Source: Natronospirillum sp965602035
GTDB lineage: Bacteria > Pseudomonadota > Gammaproteobacteria > Pseudomonadales > Natronospirillaceae
Direction: 5' to 3'
Assembly: GCA_965602035.1 (NCBI GenBank)
Contig: OZ271919.1
Span: 1,054,001 to 1,118,000 of the forward strand
Length of the DNA: 64,000 nucleotides
Shown: positions 1-6,279 of the stretch, in pieces
Layout: each line of letters opens with the position of its first letter
How positions within the stretch are numbered: position 1 is the stretch's first letter
The notes under the pieces: generated by a model
The model's database searches: none
Seen by the model: the letters and a program-made list of their open reading frames with translations, nothing else
Told to the model about the DNA's origin: nothing
Program-made: the position numbers and the translations under genes

Positions 1-354
1 TGCGGCCCTGCCCTCCGTCTCCTCCAAGTGCAACCGGTATTCGAACGTAGCTTCGGTACCGACGCGCAGCCGGCGCTCCACCACAAAGCCGCCGAATTCC
101 GGTTTGCGCAAGTCGCGTATGCGGGCGCTGATGCAGCTCTCGCTGTAGTGGCGGTACCACACCGCGTAGATGCGCTGCTGCAGCTCCCAATACGTCCACC
201 ACCCGCCGTCGGACATGAGGTAACGCACCCGGTTGATGCCATTGCGATAGAACGCCGCGTCTCGGATTGTTTCAGCCTGCATGGCTCCCGCCCTCTCGTT
301 AGCATGGCCGGCAATAGGCGCCGGCCGGTTCAGATAGTCTGGTAACTGCTGCAT
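1..354 (-). CDS. Phage winged-helix protein, 3' end cut by window edge
   Basis: This open frame starts at ATG 354 and runs off the left edge with no stop (118 codons visible), so the C-terminus is missing. The start overlaps the stop of the upstream gene as TGATG, which supports translational coupling. Visible motifs are WTYWELQQRIY and SARIRDLRKPEFGGFVVERR. The second resembles the recognition helix and wing of small DNA-binding proteins found in replication/NinG regions of temperate phages. It is the last visible gene of the leftward early operon. The exact role is unknown, and the fold assignment rests on motif similarity from memory. Confidence 0.6.
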   Translation of the reverse strand, partial: MQQLPDYLNRPAPIAGHANERAGAMQAETIRDAAFYRNGINRVRYLMSDGGWWTYWELQQRIYAVWYRHYSESCISARIRDLRKPEFGGFVVERRLRVGTEATFEYRLHLEETEGRAA

Positions 355-863
355 CACGCACCCCACGCTCGAGTGAGCCATGGGTGGTTGGCCCGGGCCC
401 GGTCCACCAGGTGGCCGACGGTGGCGACGGCTGGGGCCGATTGACCCTCAGCAAATCGCCGTGACCGGTACAGGCCCTTGCCAATGGATGTTCGCGGGCT
501 GGCCGGGCTACTCTGCTGGCTACGGCGCCAGTAGTCGTATACCGCGCGATGTGCCTTGCCCTTTCTTACTGCTCGCACGGCCGGCCTGGACACGCCCAGC
601 TGCCTCGCCAAAACGCTGAGTGATTCGGTTGACTCCAGGATGTTCAATGCCTGTTCCGGGCTGATGCGCGAGCGACGGTTCTGAACCGGCATACCGTGGA
701 GCTCAATGTATTCGTCGTACCAGTTGGTGTAGCACTGGCCTTGCCGGACGCGCCGGATGGTGTTGACAGCCACCATGTGGCGTCGGGCCAGATCCGCGTG
801 CGGGTCGGAGCTGGAAAGCACATCGAACACCTGGTCACGGCACAGCTTGCGATCACTGCTCAT
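354..863 (-). CDS. Phage protein with two helix-turn-helix-like repeats
   Basis: This 169-residue product of the leftward prophage operon starts at ATG 863, preceded by GGGAGG; an upstream in-frame extension overlaps the previous gene and is unlikely. Two related segments are visible, each with a helix-turn-helix pattern: LARRHMVAVNTIRRVRQG near residues 25-42 and LARQLGVSRPAVRAVRKG near 79-96. Each is followed by an aromatic YxxY/W stretch. This suggests an internal duplication and DNA binding. The C-terminal 50 residues are Ser/Arg-rich and look disordered. It starts 2 bp after the stop of the zinc-finger gene. No named family is recognised, so a regulatory or replication role is inference. 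Confidence 0.55.
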   Translation of the reverse strand: MSSDRKLCRDQVFDVLSSSDPHADLARRHMVAVNTIRRVRQGQCYTNWYDEYIELHGMPVQNRRSRISPEQALNILESTESLSVLARQLGVSRPAVRAVRKGKAHRAVYDYWRRSQQSSPASPRTSIGKGLYRSRRFAEGQSAPAVATVGHLVDRARANHPWLTRAWGA

Positions 864-865
864 TG

Positions 866-1081
866 TCAGGCCCTCCCGTTGAGCCGCAGGCGGTGGAGAA
901 TCCAGGCGTGGTCGTCTGCGCATTCAGCGTCGCAGTAAAGCTGGTCGGGCCCTACCCCATAGCCGCAGTTGTGACACTCACCAACCGGTGACAGCCCCGG
1001 TACCGCCGCCTGGCTGGCGTCAATGTTGGCCTGGAGTCGGCGCTGCTCGATGTCGTTTGCAATGTCGGCGTCGTCTGCCAT
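866..1081 (-). CDS. Small phage zinc-finger protein (TraR/DksA-like)
   Basis: This is a 71-residue protein starting at ATG 1081 (MADDADIANDIEQ). The longer reading frame upstream lies inside the preceding gene and was discarded. It has an acidic, helical N-terminus and a C-terminal cysteine cluster: C-x2-C, then ten residues, then C-x3-C (CHNCGYGVGPDQLYCDAEC). This matches the layout of small TraR/DksA-like zinc-binding proteins common in phage early regions. Such proteins can act on RNA polymerase, but that is not shown here. It lies 4 bp after the preceding gene in the leftward operon. Confidence 0.6.
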   Translation of the reverse strand: MADDADIANDIEQRRLQANIDASQAAVPGLSPVGECHNCGYGVGPDQLYCDAECADDHAWILHRLRLNGRA

Positions 1082-1085
1082 GAGT

Positions 1086-1430
1086 TCAGCCCTCCCAGAG
1101 GTGTGCGATATTTTGCCAGGCGGCATCACGGGCAGCCTGACTCTGGTGTTGATTGGAGGCGGTGGCCGCCGGCGGCTCGGGTGCTGGTACCGAAAACACT
1201 TCACCGCCCCGGGCACGGCGCACGCAGTCTAGGTAGGCGCGCTCAAACAACGGCCGGGCCTTTTTCGCTGGCTGGTTACGCAGTGCCCACCACCCGTAAT
1301 GCGCCCCGGCTGCGTACACCACCGGGTGCGACCACCGGTGCTCAAGCGGATTGCCGCTGAACTGGCGAGCCTCGGCGAAGGCGGCTTCAGCCTCGGGGTA
1401 TTGGGATACGTCGTAGCGTTCGACGCTCAT
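1086..1430 (-). CDS. Phage replication P-like protein (tentative)
   Basis: This is a 114-residue product that begins 4 bp after the stop of the O-like replication gene. The central segment (NPLEHRWSHPVVYAAGAHYGWW, then PLFERAYLDCVRRARGGE) resembles a conserved phage protein that usually follows an O-type initiator and is often annotated as replication protein P or its C-terminal part. If so, it would help load the host helicase at the phage origin. The protein is much shorter than lambda P (233 aa) and has an Ala/Gln-rich tail. The assignment is from context plus motif memory and could be wrong. Confidence 0.5.
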   Translation of the reverse strand: MSVERYDVSQYPEAEAAFAEARQFSGNPLEHRWSHPVVYAAGAHYGWWALRNQPAKKARPLFERAYLDCVRRARGGEVFSVPAPEPPAATASNQHQSQAARDAAWQNIAHLWEG

Positions 1431-1434
1431 GGGC

Positions 1435-2391
1435 TCACCATTCCAGGTCGTTCAGGTTGCGCAGTGACCGGCGGAGTTTCTGCCGATCGCTCGATGAGTT
1501 GCCGACGGCCTGAGCGTTCGCCTTGGCCTGCAACGTGGCAAACTGCTGGCGAAGCTTGGACGGGCTCAGGATGTTCGTTTTCCAGAAGTCGTCCCGATTG
1601 GCCCAATCGAATACCGCCGCGATCATCGAGCGCTCAATGCCGTCGATCGTTCGCATTTTTCGCAGCACGTCGCGCCACTTGCCCCAGTTCGGCGGTTTCG
1701 CAAACGGGGCAACCTGCGTGACCCGTCGGTAAATCCATTCGGCCAGCTCCAGGTCTTTCCGGTCATCGGGGTCAAGTTCGGCCATCTGGCCGTATTGGTC
1801 CGGCGGATCTCGATGTGGCGATGAATCAGGAGGTGGCGGAGAATCCCCCATCGGTTTAGATTGACCGGATGAACCCTGTTCGCTGGGTTGTTGGTCAGAT
1901 GGTTTCAAAGAATCCAGATTCGAGTTTTTCGTCCCCCGGGGGACTACAGGGGGAGTGACTGATTCATTGACTGGTTCTATGACTGGTTCTGGGGTCAGCT
2001 CCTGACCCCCTGGACGGTCAGCTCCTGCCCCCCTGAGGGTTTTCTCCTGACCCGGTTCGCTGCTGACCCGGTCAGCTCCTGACCCCCTGGGGCCCGGTCT
2101 TGGGTGAATCTTTCGAGAGGTTGGAGTGCCTTTATCCAGGGTCAGGTGGTAGTAGTTCGATGACTTGCCGTTATTCCGTTTCTCGATCCACAGAAAGCCA
2201 GCGTCGGCGAGTTTTTTGATGTGAGTCTTGACAGTCGATCGCCCTATCTCGCATTCATCTGCAATGGTCTGGTACTTCGGCCAGCACAGCCCTTCGTCAT
2301 TGGCGTTGTCAGCGAGCTTCAGCAGTACCAGCTTCGTGAGCGGGTTGCCAACAGGCACCTTCATCGCATGAACCATCAATTGCATGCTCAT
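1435..2391 (-). CDS. Phage replication initiator, O-like, with HTH domain
   Basis: This 318-residue protein starts at ATG 2391; a GTG at 2409 would add six residues. The N-terminal 90 residues form a winged helix (TKLVLLKLADNA, then DECEIGRSTVKTHIKKL and a wing ending NNGKSSNYYHL), the fold used by O-type initiators to bind origin DNA. A Pro/Ser/Gly-rich linker of about 120 residues follows; its DNA contains the repeat array at 1957-2090. The C-terminal part (WGKWRDVLRKM, FDWANRDDFWKTNILSPSKLRQQF) resembles the DnaT/phage O C-terminal region that contacts helicase-loading partners. It sits in the leftward operon downstream of the cro-like gene and upstream of a P-like gene, which is the lambda order. 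Confidence 0.75.
   Translation of the reverse strand: MSMQLMVHAMKVPVGNPLTKLVLLKLADNANDEGLCWPKYQTIADECEIGRSTVKTHIKKLADAGFLWIEKRNNGKSSNYYHLTLDKGTPTSRKIHPRPGPRGSGADRVSSEPGQEKTLRGAGADRPGGQELTPEPVIEPVNESVTPPVVPRGTKNSNLDSLKPSDQQPSEQGSSGQSKPMGDSPPPPDSSPHRDPPDQYGQMAELDPDDRKDLELAEWIYRRVTQVAPFAKPPNWGKWRDVLRKMRTIDGIERSMIAAVFDWANRDDFWKTNILSPSKLRQQFATLQAKANAQAVGNSSSDRQKLRRSLRNLNDLEW
1957..2090. repeat. Iteron array inside the replication gene; putative phage origin
   Basis: There are two repeat types. Three 12-bp units begin at 1957, 1969 and 1981 with core GACTGGTTCT (the first is degenerate). They are followed by 21-bp units at 1993-2013, 2016-2036 and 2070-2090 sharing GGTCAGCTCCTG; the first and last are identical, and a weaker fourth lies near 2038-2058. 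The first and last long units contain a short palindrome (GGTCAG, CTC, CTGACC). The array lies in the linker-coding part of the O-like gene, exactly where lambda carries its origin. Function is inferred from layout; the repeats themselves are directly seen. Confidence 0.65.
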
Positions 2392-2465
2392 GTCGTTGCC
2401 CCCCGCCACCGTCGGCCAGGGCCTGATCCTGTTGAATCAATCGTCCGATGCATTTCTGACCTCAT
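2388..2465 (-). CDS. Possible 25-aa leader ORF before the replication gene
   Basis: A 25-codon frame (MRSEMHRTIDS...) starts at ATG 2465, behind a GAAGGAAC purine run, and ends in TGA overlapping the ATG of the replication gene (ATGA). The geometry suits a coupled leader peptide controlling initiator synthesis, but so short a frame can arise by chance. Nothing in the peptide is recognised. Confidence 0.3.
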   Translation of the reverse strand: MRSEMHRTIDSTGSGPGRRWRGATT

Positions 2466-2502
2466 CAGTTGTTCCTTCGCTCTGGTGGCGAATGTCTGAC
2501 CC

Positions 2503-2518
2503 CTGTACACCTGTACAG
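2503..2518. promoter_or_regulatory. LexA/SOS-box-like palindrome
   Basis: The sequence CTGTACACCTGTACAG fits the gammaproteobacterial LexA consensus CTGT-N8-ACAG, with a symmetric core. It lies between the cro-like gene and the replication genes, about 110 bp upstream of the replication start. It could place replication genes under LexA control or be a site for a phage regulator. It differs from the phage repressor operators (ATAACC...GGTTAT), so it is probably not one of them. Confidence 0.5.
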
Positions 2519-2572
2519 ATGCATTTGTGCTCTACCGCCCTGCCCTACACTGATCCATAGTGGAATCAGTGG

Positions 2573-2827
2573 TCAGGCGGCAGCCGTATTCGCTTCCTCT
2601 GGCTCGAAGCCCAGACCATCGGCGGAACCGAAAATGTCCGGACGCAGATCGAACCGAGAGACGCGCCCACTGGTGGCTGCCTCGATGGCGATGCAGGCTT
2701 CATGACCAGGGCGGGATTTTCCGTGCACCCACTTGTGCACGGCTGGTTGAGATACACCTGCCGCCTTCGCCAAGCCCGACTGCCCATCCAGAGCATCAAG
2801 CAAATATTCGATAATGGATGCCTTCAT
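2573..2827 (-). CDS. Cro-like HTH regulator (YdaS-type)
   Basis: This 84-residue protein is divergent from the repressor gene. The helix-turn-helix GLAKAAGVSQPAVHKWVHG near residues 17-35 is followed by the family signature CIAIEAATSGRVSRFDLRPDIFG, typical of Cro/YdaS proteins of temperate phages. It should compete with the repressor for the shared operators and open the lytic programme. The start ATG 2827 lies about two bases from the predicted start of its promoter's transcript and no clear Shine-Dalgarno site is visible, so the message may be nearly leaderless. It is the first gene of the leftward operon. Confidence 0.8.
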   Translation of the reverse strand: MKASIIEYLLDALDGQSGLAKAAGVSQPAVHKWVHGKSRPGHEACIAIEAATSGRVSRFDLRPDIFGSADGLGFEPEEANTAAA

Positions 2828-2835
2828 GACCCATG

Positions 2836-2863
2836 AGAATAACCAAAGTTATCATCGTGTCAA
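2836..2863 (-). promoter_or_regulatory. PR-type promoter for the cro-like operon
   Basis: Read on the minus strand, -35 TTGACA (2863-2858), a 16-bp spacer and -10 TATTCT (2841-2836) are present. Most of operator 1 fills the spacer and overlaps the -10, so bound repressor would block it. The -10 and the spacer length are the same as in the second early promoter at 3747-3774. Confidence 0.75.
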
Positions 2864-2900
2864 TAACCAAAGGTATTGGATCGGTTTTAACCCCGGTTAT
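2839..2900. promoter_or_regulatory. Three-site repressor operator (OR-like)
   Basis: Three 14-bp near-palindromes lie at 2839-2852 (ATAACCAAAGTTAT), 2863-2876 (ATAACCAAAGGTAT) and 2887-2900 (TTAACCCCGGTTAT). Their start-to-start spacing is exactly 24 bp. The outer sites fall in the promoter spacers of cro and of the repressor gene; the middle one touches both -35 boxes. This is the classic layout for cooperative repression plus self-regulation. Confidence 0.8.
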
Positions 2901-2903
2901 AAC
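2876..2903 (+). promoter_or_regulatory. PRM-type promoter of the repressor gene
   Basis: The -35 TTGGAT (2876-2881), a 16-bp spacer and -10 TATAAC (2898-2903) point to a start near 2910, only about three bases before the ATG at 2913. The weak -35 and strong operator overlap suit an activatable maintenance promoter. A leaderless repressor message, as for lambda cI, is inferred. Confidence 0.65.
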
Positions 2904-2912
2904 CTTGCTTGC

Positions 2913-3614
2913 ATGAACTCCCTTGCCGATCGTCTCAAGCTCGCTCTCAGCGCCAGAAACTGGACTCAGGATGACCTCGCCCAGCGCGCAGGCTTGTCCC
3001 AAGTAGCAGTTCACAAGTTGTTGACCGGCAAAGCTGTGTCCACACGGAAAGGGCCAGAGATTGCAGATGCGCTAGGAATTCGGCTCGATTGGTTGCTCAC
3101 CGGGAAAGGCAACATGACCCCGTCCGATTCTGTGGAAGAACGAGGCAGCGACTACTCAACGGATGGGCAGGAGACGGTTATTGCCGAGGGCGACGAAGCC
3201 ATACAGCTCCCGTTCTTCAGAGAAGCGGCTCCTGGGCAATCCGCCAGTTCCCGTGTCTACATCGACTACGATGGCGAAACTCGCCCAATTGCACGTTCTG
3301 TGCTTGAAGATGTGGGAGTGAGCCCGGAGTGCGCGGCGTGGGCGATTGCTCAGGGAAACTCAATGGAGCCAGTGGTGCCGGACGGCACCAAGGCCTGTGT
3401 AAATACTGGCGAGACCAGCATCACAGACGGGAGAATGTACGCGGTAGACCATGCCGGCATGCTTCGCATCAAACTGCTCTACCGACTGCCCGGGAACGGA
3501 CTTCGCCTGAAAAGCTACAATTCGTCTGAATGGCCCGATGAGAACCTGACCACCGCTGACGCGGAGAGCGTTCGAGTGCTGGGCCGCGTGTTCTGGTACG
3601 TGGTTCGTCTGTAG
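2913..3614 (+). CDS. CI-type phage repressor with S24 peptidase-like domain
   Basis: This 233-residue protein starts at ATG 2913; a longer frame from 2814 would run through the operators and cro and is rejected. The helix-turn-helix lies at residues 18-40 (TQDDLAQRAGLSQVAVHKLL), followed by a linker and a LexA/S24 C-terminal domain. The nucleophile is Ser150 in GNSMEPVVPDG and the general base is Lys187 in MLRIKLLYRL. Ser-Lys repressors normally self-cleave during SOS. No clear Ala-Gly cleavage site is seen in the short linker (AAPGQS is the nearest), so inducibility is uncertain. It is flanked by operator clusters on both sides, as lambda cI is. Confidence 0.88.
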   Translation: MNSLADRLKLALSARNWTQDDLAQRAGLSQVAVHKLLTGKAVSTRKGPEIADALGIRLDWLLTGKGNMTPSDSVEERGSDYSTDGQETVIAEGDEAIQLPFFREAAPGQSASSRVYIDYDGETRPIARSVLEDVGVSPECAAWAIAQGNSMEPVVPDGTKACVNTGETSITDGRMYAVDHAGMLRIKLLYRLPGNGLRLKSYNSSEWPDENLTTADAESVRVLGRVFWYVVRL

Positions 3615-3733
3615 GTCACACCGAGAACCACATCTCAATATCGAATCTGGCCGCAGTTTCCGCTTAATCTTCCCAACTTCTCCCTACCTGTAAGCCAATA
3701 TTTTTACTCCCGGAACCCTCTTTCTCAAAAAAT

Positions 3734-3771
3734 ATAACCCAAATTATTGAAATATTTATAACCTTGGTTAT
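3734..3771. promoter_or_regulatory. Two-site repressor operator (OL-like)
   Basis: Two 14-bp sites lie at 3734-3747 (ATAACCCAAATTAT) and 3758-3771 (ATAACCTTGGTTAT, a perfect palindrome). They are again 24 bp apart and share the motif of the 2839-2900 cluster. The second site occupies the spacer of the rightward early promoter. This second cluster is what identifies the long rightward operon as repressor-controlled. Confidence 0.8.
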
Positions 3772-3774
3772 TCT
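3747..3774 (+). promoter_or_regulatory. PL-type early promoter of the rightward operon
   Basis: The -35 TTGAAA (3747-3752), a 16-bp spacer and -10 TATTCT (3769-3774) predict transcription from about 3781. This leaves a leader of roughly 26 bases before the ATG at 3807. It drives the operon that ends with excisionase and integrase. Confidence 0.75.
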
Positions 3775-3806
3775 TAGGGCATGGCATGACGACATCGAGG
3801 ATGATC

Positions 3807-4166
3807 ATGACAGCACAAGAAGCCAAAACATGGGTGCCTGTACTGGCTCCTCGCGAGCTCCAGTACCTCACCGGAATCGCTGCCGGCAAGTCCGCCAAGG
3901 AAATCGCCCGCGACAACCACGTGAGCCCCAACACCGTTCGCGGCGCTCTGATGCGCATCTACTGGAAGCTGGATGTGCACAAGGCGACAGCCGCTGTCTA
4001 CAAGGCGCGTAAGGCCGGGCTGATCGGTCTCATGATGGCCCTCACCGTCGCCAGCCTGGTTGCCGACGAACCCTACATGCGTGCACCACGCACCCGCCCT
4101 ACCACTGCACAGGTTCGCTTTGTGCGTGGTGGTCGGTCCGGCCGCTCGCGCCGGTGGGAGGTGTAG
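3807..4166 (+). CDS. LuxR/GerE-type HTH protein, first gene of the PL operon
   Basis: This is a 119-residue protein. ATG 3807 is preferred over 3786 because a GAGG site lies seven bases upstream. Residues about 14-70 form a GerE-like DNA-binding domain (LAPRELQYLTGIAAGKSAKE, then VSPNTVRGALMRIYWKL). A short hydrophobic stretch (GLIGLMMALTVASLV) and a basic tail (RFVRGGRSGRSRRWEV) follow. There is no response-regulator or autoinducer domain. It holds the position that the antiterminator N has in lambda. Whether it is a transcription factor for phage genes is inference; the HTH family call is strong. Confidence 0.7.
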   Translation: MTAQEAKTWVPVLAPRELQYLTGIAAGKSAKEIARDNHVSPNTVRGALMRIYWKLDVHKATAAVYKARKAGLIGLMMALTVASLVADEPYMRAPRTRPTTAQVRFVRGGRSGRSRRWEV

Positions 4167-4168
4167 CC

Positions 4169-4312
4169 GTGCACTTCACTGTGGTCCGCGATTACCCAAC
4201 CGACTGCAACAATAAACGCATCCTGAACTGGTGGATTAAGCGGCAATTTGCGCCTGCATTCACAGCTCAGGAATTGCCGCGTGTATTCCCTATCACCCTG
4301 TTCACCCACTGA
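4169..4312 (+). CDS. Small phage protein, 47 aa, unknown
   Basis: This GTG-started frame begins 3 bp after the previous stop and is preceded by GGGAGG (4156-4161), inside the end of the upstream gene. The product (VHFTVVRDYPTDCNNKRILN...) is short, with an aromatic/basic centre (NWWIKRQF). No family is recognised. It is included because of its ribosome site and tight packing in the operon. Confidence 0.45.
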   Translation: MHFTVVRDYPTDCNNKRILNWWIKRQFAPAFTAQELPRVFPITLFTH

Positions 4313-4323
4313 GGACAACAACA

Positions 4324-4650
4324 ATGCCATTTCAGGAACAATGCAAACGCCTCGCCCTGCAGGGCTACTCCGCCGTGTGGGAACTGCCACGCTCTGAACG
4401 GTGCGCCATTGCCCGCAGCTGGCTACTGGAAACCGTTGATCTGGACGACCGGACCGACCCGAGAACACGCATGGTGCCGCTGTGCTTCACGCATTCGGTG
4501 TGCACCACCGTTTCGATGATGCCGGAGTTCATCCGCGCTGCCAGCCAACTGCTGCACCTGTACAGCCTCGAGGAAACACTGGACCTGGTGCGCACCCTGA
4601 GCCACCAGGGTAATGCCAATGTGGTGCCCATGCACTGCGTTGCTCACTGA
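4324..4650 (+). CDS. Phage protein, 108 aa, unknown
   Basis: It starts at ATG 4324 after a GAGGA site. The protein is mostly helical by composition, with conserved-looking segments QGYSAVWELPRSERCAIARSW and SLEETLDLVRTLSHQ. No membrane segment, signal peptide or metal motif is seen. It sits between the LuxR-HTH/47-aa pair and the gene that precedes DUF2303. Function is unknown. Confidence 0.55.
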   Translation: MPFQEQCKRLALQGYSAVWELPRSERCAIARSWLLETVDLDDRTDPRTRMVPLCFTHSVCTTVSMMPEFIRAASQLLHLYSLEETLDLVRTLSHQGNANVVPMHCVAH

Positions 4651-4675
4651 AACCATTGAACGAAAGGAGGTCCGC

Positions 4676-5062
4676 ATGACCACCGAACGCACGCCCTTCA
4701 GCCAGATACTGGCGCATCTTGGCAAAGGCAGCATCGATGCCACTGCCACTGAGGAACTGGCTGAGCTCGTGAAGGCTGTACGCACCACCCGCAAGAAGGG
4801 CTCGATCACCATCACGATGAACGTCGGCATGCTGGATAACAGCAGCGAAGACGCCGTGAAGATGACGGCGGAAGTAAAAACGACGCCGCCGAAGATGCCG
4901 TTGCCGACCACCATCGGTTACAGCACGCACGACGGGGACATTCTGCGCGACGACCCGGACCAGCCCGAGCTGAACTTGCGCCAGGTGGAGGCACCGCCGG
5001 TATCGGTAAAGGCTGCCCCCACCGGCAACAAGACCGTGAAAACCGTCGGCGCCTCTGAGTAA
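4676..5062 (+). CDS. Conserved phage protein preceding DUF2303, 128 aa
   Basis: Start ATG 4676 has a near-perfect ribosome site, AAAGGAGG, six bases upstream; the longer frame lacks one. The pattern TEELAELVKAVRTTRKKGSITITMNV, a beta-rich middle and a C-terminal TIGYSTHDGDILRDDPDQPEL is one I associate with a phage protein usually encoded just before DUF2303 genes. That arrangement is seen here, with 41 bp between the two. The role is unknown; a partner of the DUF2303 protein is a reasonable guess. Confidence 0.6.
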   Translation: MTTERTPFSQILAHLGKGSIDATATEELAELVKAVRTTRKKGSITITMNVGMLDNSSEDAVKMTAEVKTTPPKMPLPTTIGYSTHDGDILRDDPDQPELNLRQVEAPPVSVKAAPTGNKTVKTVGASE

Positions 5063-5103
5063 CGGCGCCACACCACACACACTGACGACAGGAAACCCGT
5101 GTC

Positions 5104-5904
5104 ATGACGATGGACAAAACTGCCATTCAGGAACTCAAGAAAGTAGATCAATTTGTGATGGCCGACAGCAACCAGGTAGGAGAGAACGAAGCGGCGCTGA
5201 TACCTGAAGGCTACACCATGGCTGACTTGGAGAAGTTCCACGACCAGCCCCGACGCATTCGCCAACAGGTAAAACTGCAAAGCATGGAGAGCCTGCTGGA
5301 CTACGTGGAGCGGAACAAGCTCGAGAACAGCGTGATCTTCTTCGATGAAGATCAGATGAAAGCCCGGTTCGTCGCCGACTATCACTCCCGCTCAATCGAT
5401 GGAATACCGCTGCCTGATTGGAGCCAGCATCAGGCCCTTTACCAGGCCAAGCTCGATGAGCGCTGGGAGAAGTGGGTGGCTTCCGACATGAAGCCAATGG
5501 ACCAGCTTGAGCTGGCCTTCTTCATTGAGCGGCAGGTGAAAGATTTCAAACAGCCCACAGGCACCGAAATGCTGGAGCTGGCCACTACCTTCCAATTGAA
5601 AAAGAAGGTGACTTACAGCAAGGGCGTGAACCTGGCCAACGGCGATATTGAGTTCACCTACAACAGCGGCGACCAGGGCAATGGCACCGTGCAGGTGCCC
5701 TCTGAGTTCTCGCTGGCTGTGCCGGTTTTCAAGAACTCCGACTTCTACGAAGTCAACGCCAAGTTCCGGTACCGGCTGAAAGAAGACCAGGTGATATTCC
5801 AGTACGAGCTGATGAATCTGGATGACATCCGCCGGGACGCTGTGGACGGCATGCTGGAGAAACTGCGCAAGTCCGGACTGACCGTTTACCTGGGCGACAT
5901 CTGA
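5104..5904 (+). CDS. DUF2303 family protein (YfdQ-like)
   Basis: This 266-residue protein matches DUF2303, the family of E. coli prophage YfdQ. Visible family features are ALIPEGYTMADLEKFHDQPRRIRQ near residues 31-54, a glycine/tyrosine beta-rich centre (VFKNSDFYEVNAKFRYRLKE) and a C-terminal helical end. ATG 5110 is an alternative start. The biochemical role of DUF2303 is not established; such genes lie in early regions of temperate siphophages. It is encoded directly after its usual neighbour. Confidence 0.75.
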   Translation: MTMDKTAIQELKKVDQFVMADSNQVGENEAALIPEGYTMADLEKFHDQPRRIRQQVKLQSMESLLDYVERNKLENSVIFFDEDQMKARFVADYHSRSIDGIPLPDWSQHQALYQAKLDERWEKWVASDMKPMDQLELAFFIERQVKDFKQPTGTEMLELATTFQLKKKVTYSKGVNLANGDIEFTYNSGDQGNGTVQVPSEFSLAVPVFKNSDFYEVNAKFRYRLKEDQVIFQYELMNLDDIRRDAVDGMLEKLRKSGLTVYLGDI

Positions 5905-5947
5905 ACCCGAGGGCGGTACCGCCGCCCCACTCTGCTGGAGACCAGCC

Positions 5948-6265
5948 ATGACACACCAACTCTACGCGCCATTCCGGATTCAGTTTCAGGACTCCGAGCA
6001 AGCTGCCAAAGCCGCGTTCGACGGCTACATGGCAGCGTTGAGCAAGCTTGCTGAATGCCAGCGCGAGTGCGACAGCCTGAAAAGCCAGCTTGCGGTATTT
6101 GAGCAGAACGAAACGAAGACCGGTTCACACCCGCTGCAGGCCGAGATTCGCCCGAGCGAGAACCTGGAGGCACTGGCGCTGCGACTGCTGTACCAGAGGA
6201 ATGCACAGCGCCGGGAAAACGACCGGCTGCGCATGGTGCTGAACTGGAACCGTGTGTTCGCGTGA
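5948..6265 (+). CDS. Phage protein with coiled-coil segment, 105 aa
   Basis: The start ATG 5948 follows a GGAG site. Residues about 20-55 (FDGYMAALSKLAECQRECDS...) have heptad character. A second helical, arginine-rich stretch (YQRNAQRRENDRLRMVLNW) closes the protein. No family is recognised. It lies 43 bp after DUF2303 and 14 bp before the next gene. Confidence 0.5.
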   Translation: MTHQLYAPFRIQFQDSEQAAKAAFDGYMAALSKLAECQRECDSLKSQLAVFEQNETKTGSHPLQAEIRPSENLEALALRLLYQRNAQRRENDRLRMVLNWNRVFA

Positions 6266-6279
6266 AGGGAGGTCTGGAA

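Noticed and set aside
2814..2912. N-terminal extension of the repressor from ATG 2814
   Set aside because: It would overlap cro and translate the operators; the repressor family starts near the ATG at 2913.
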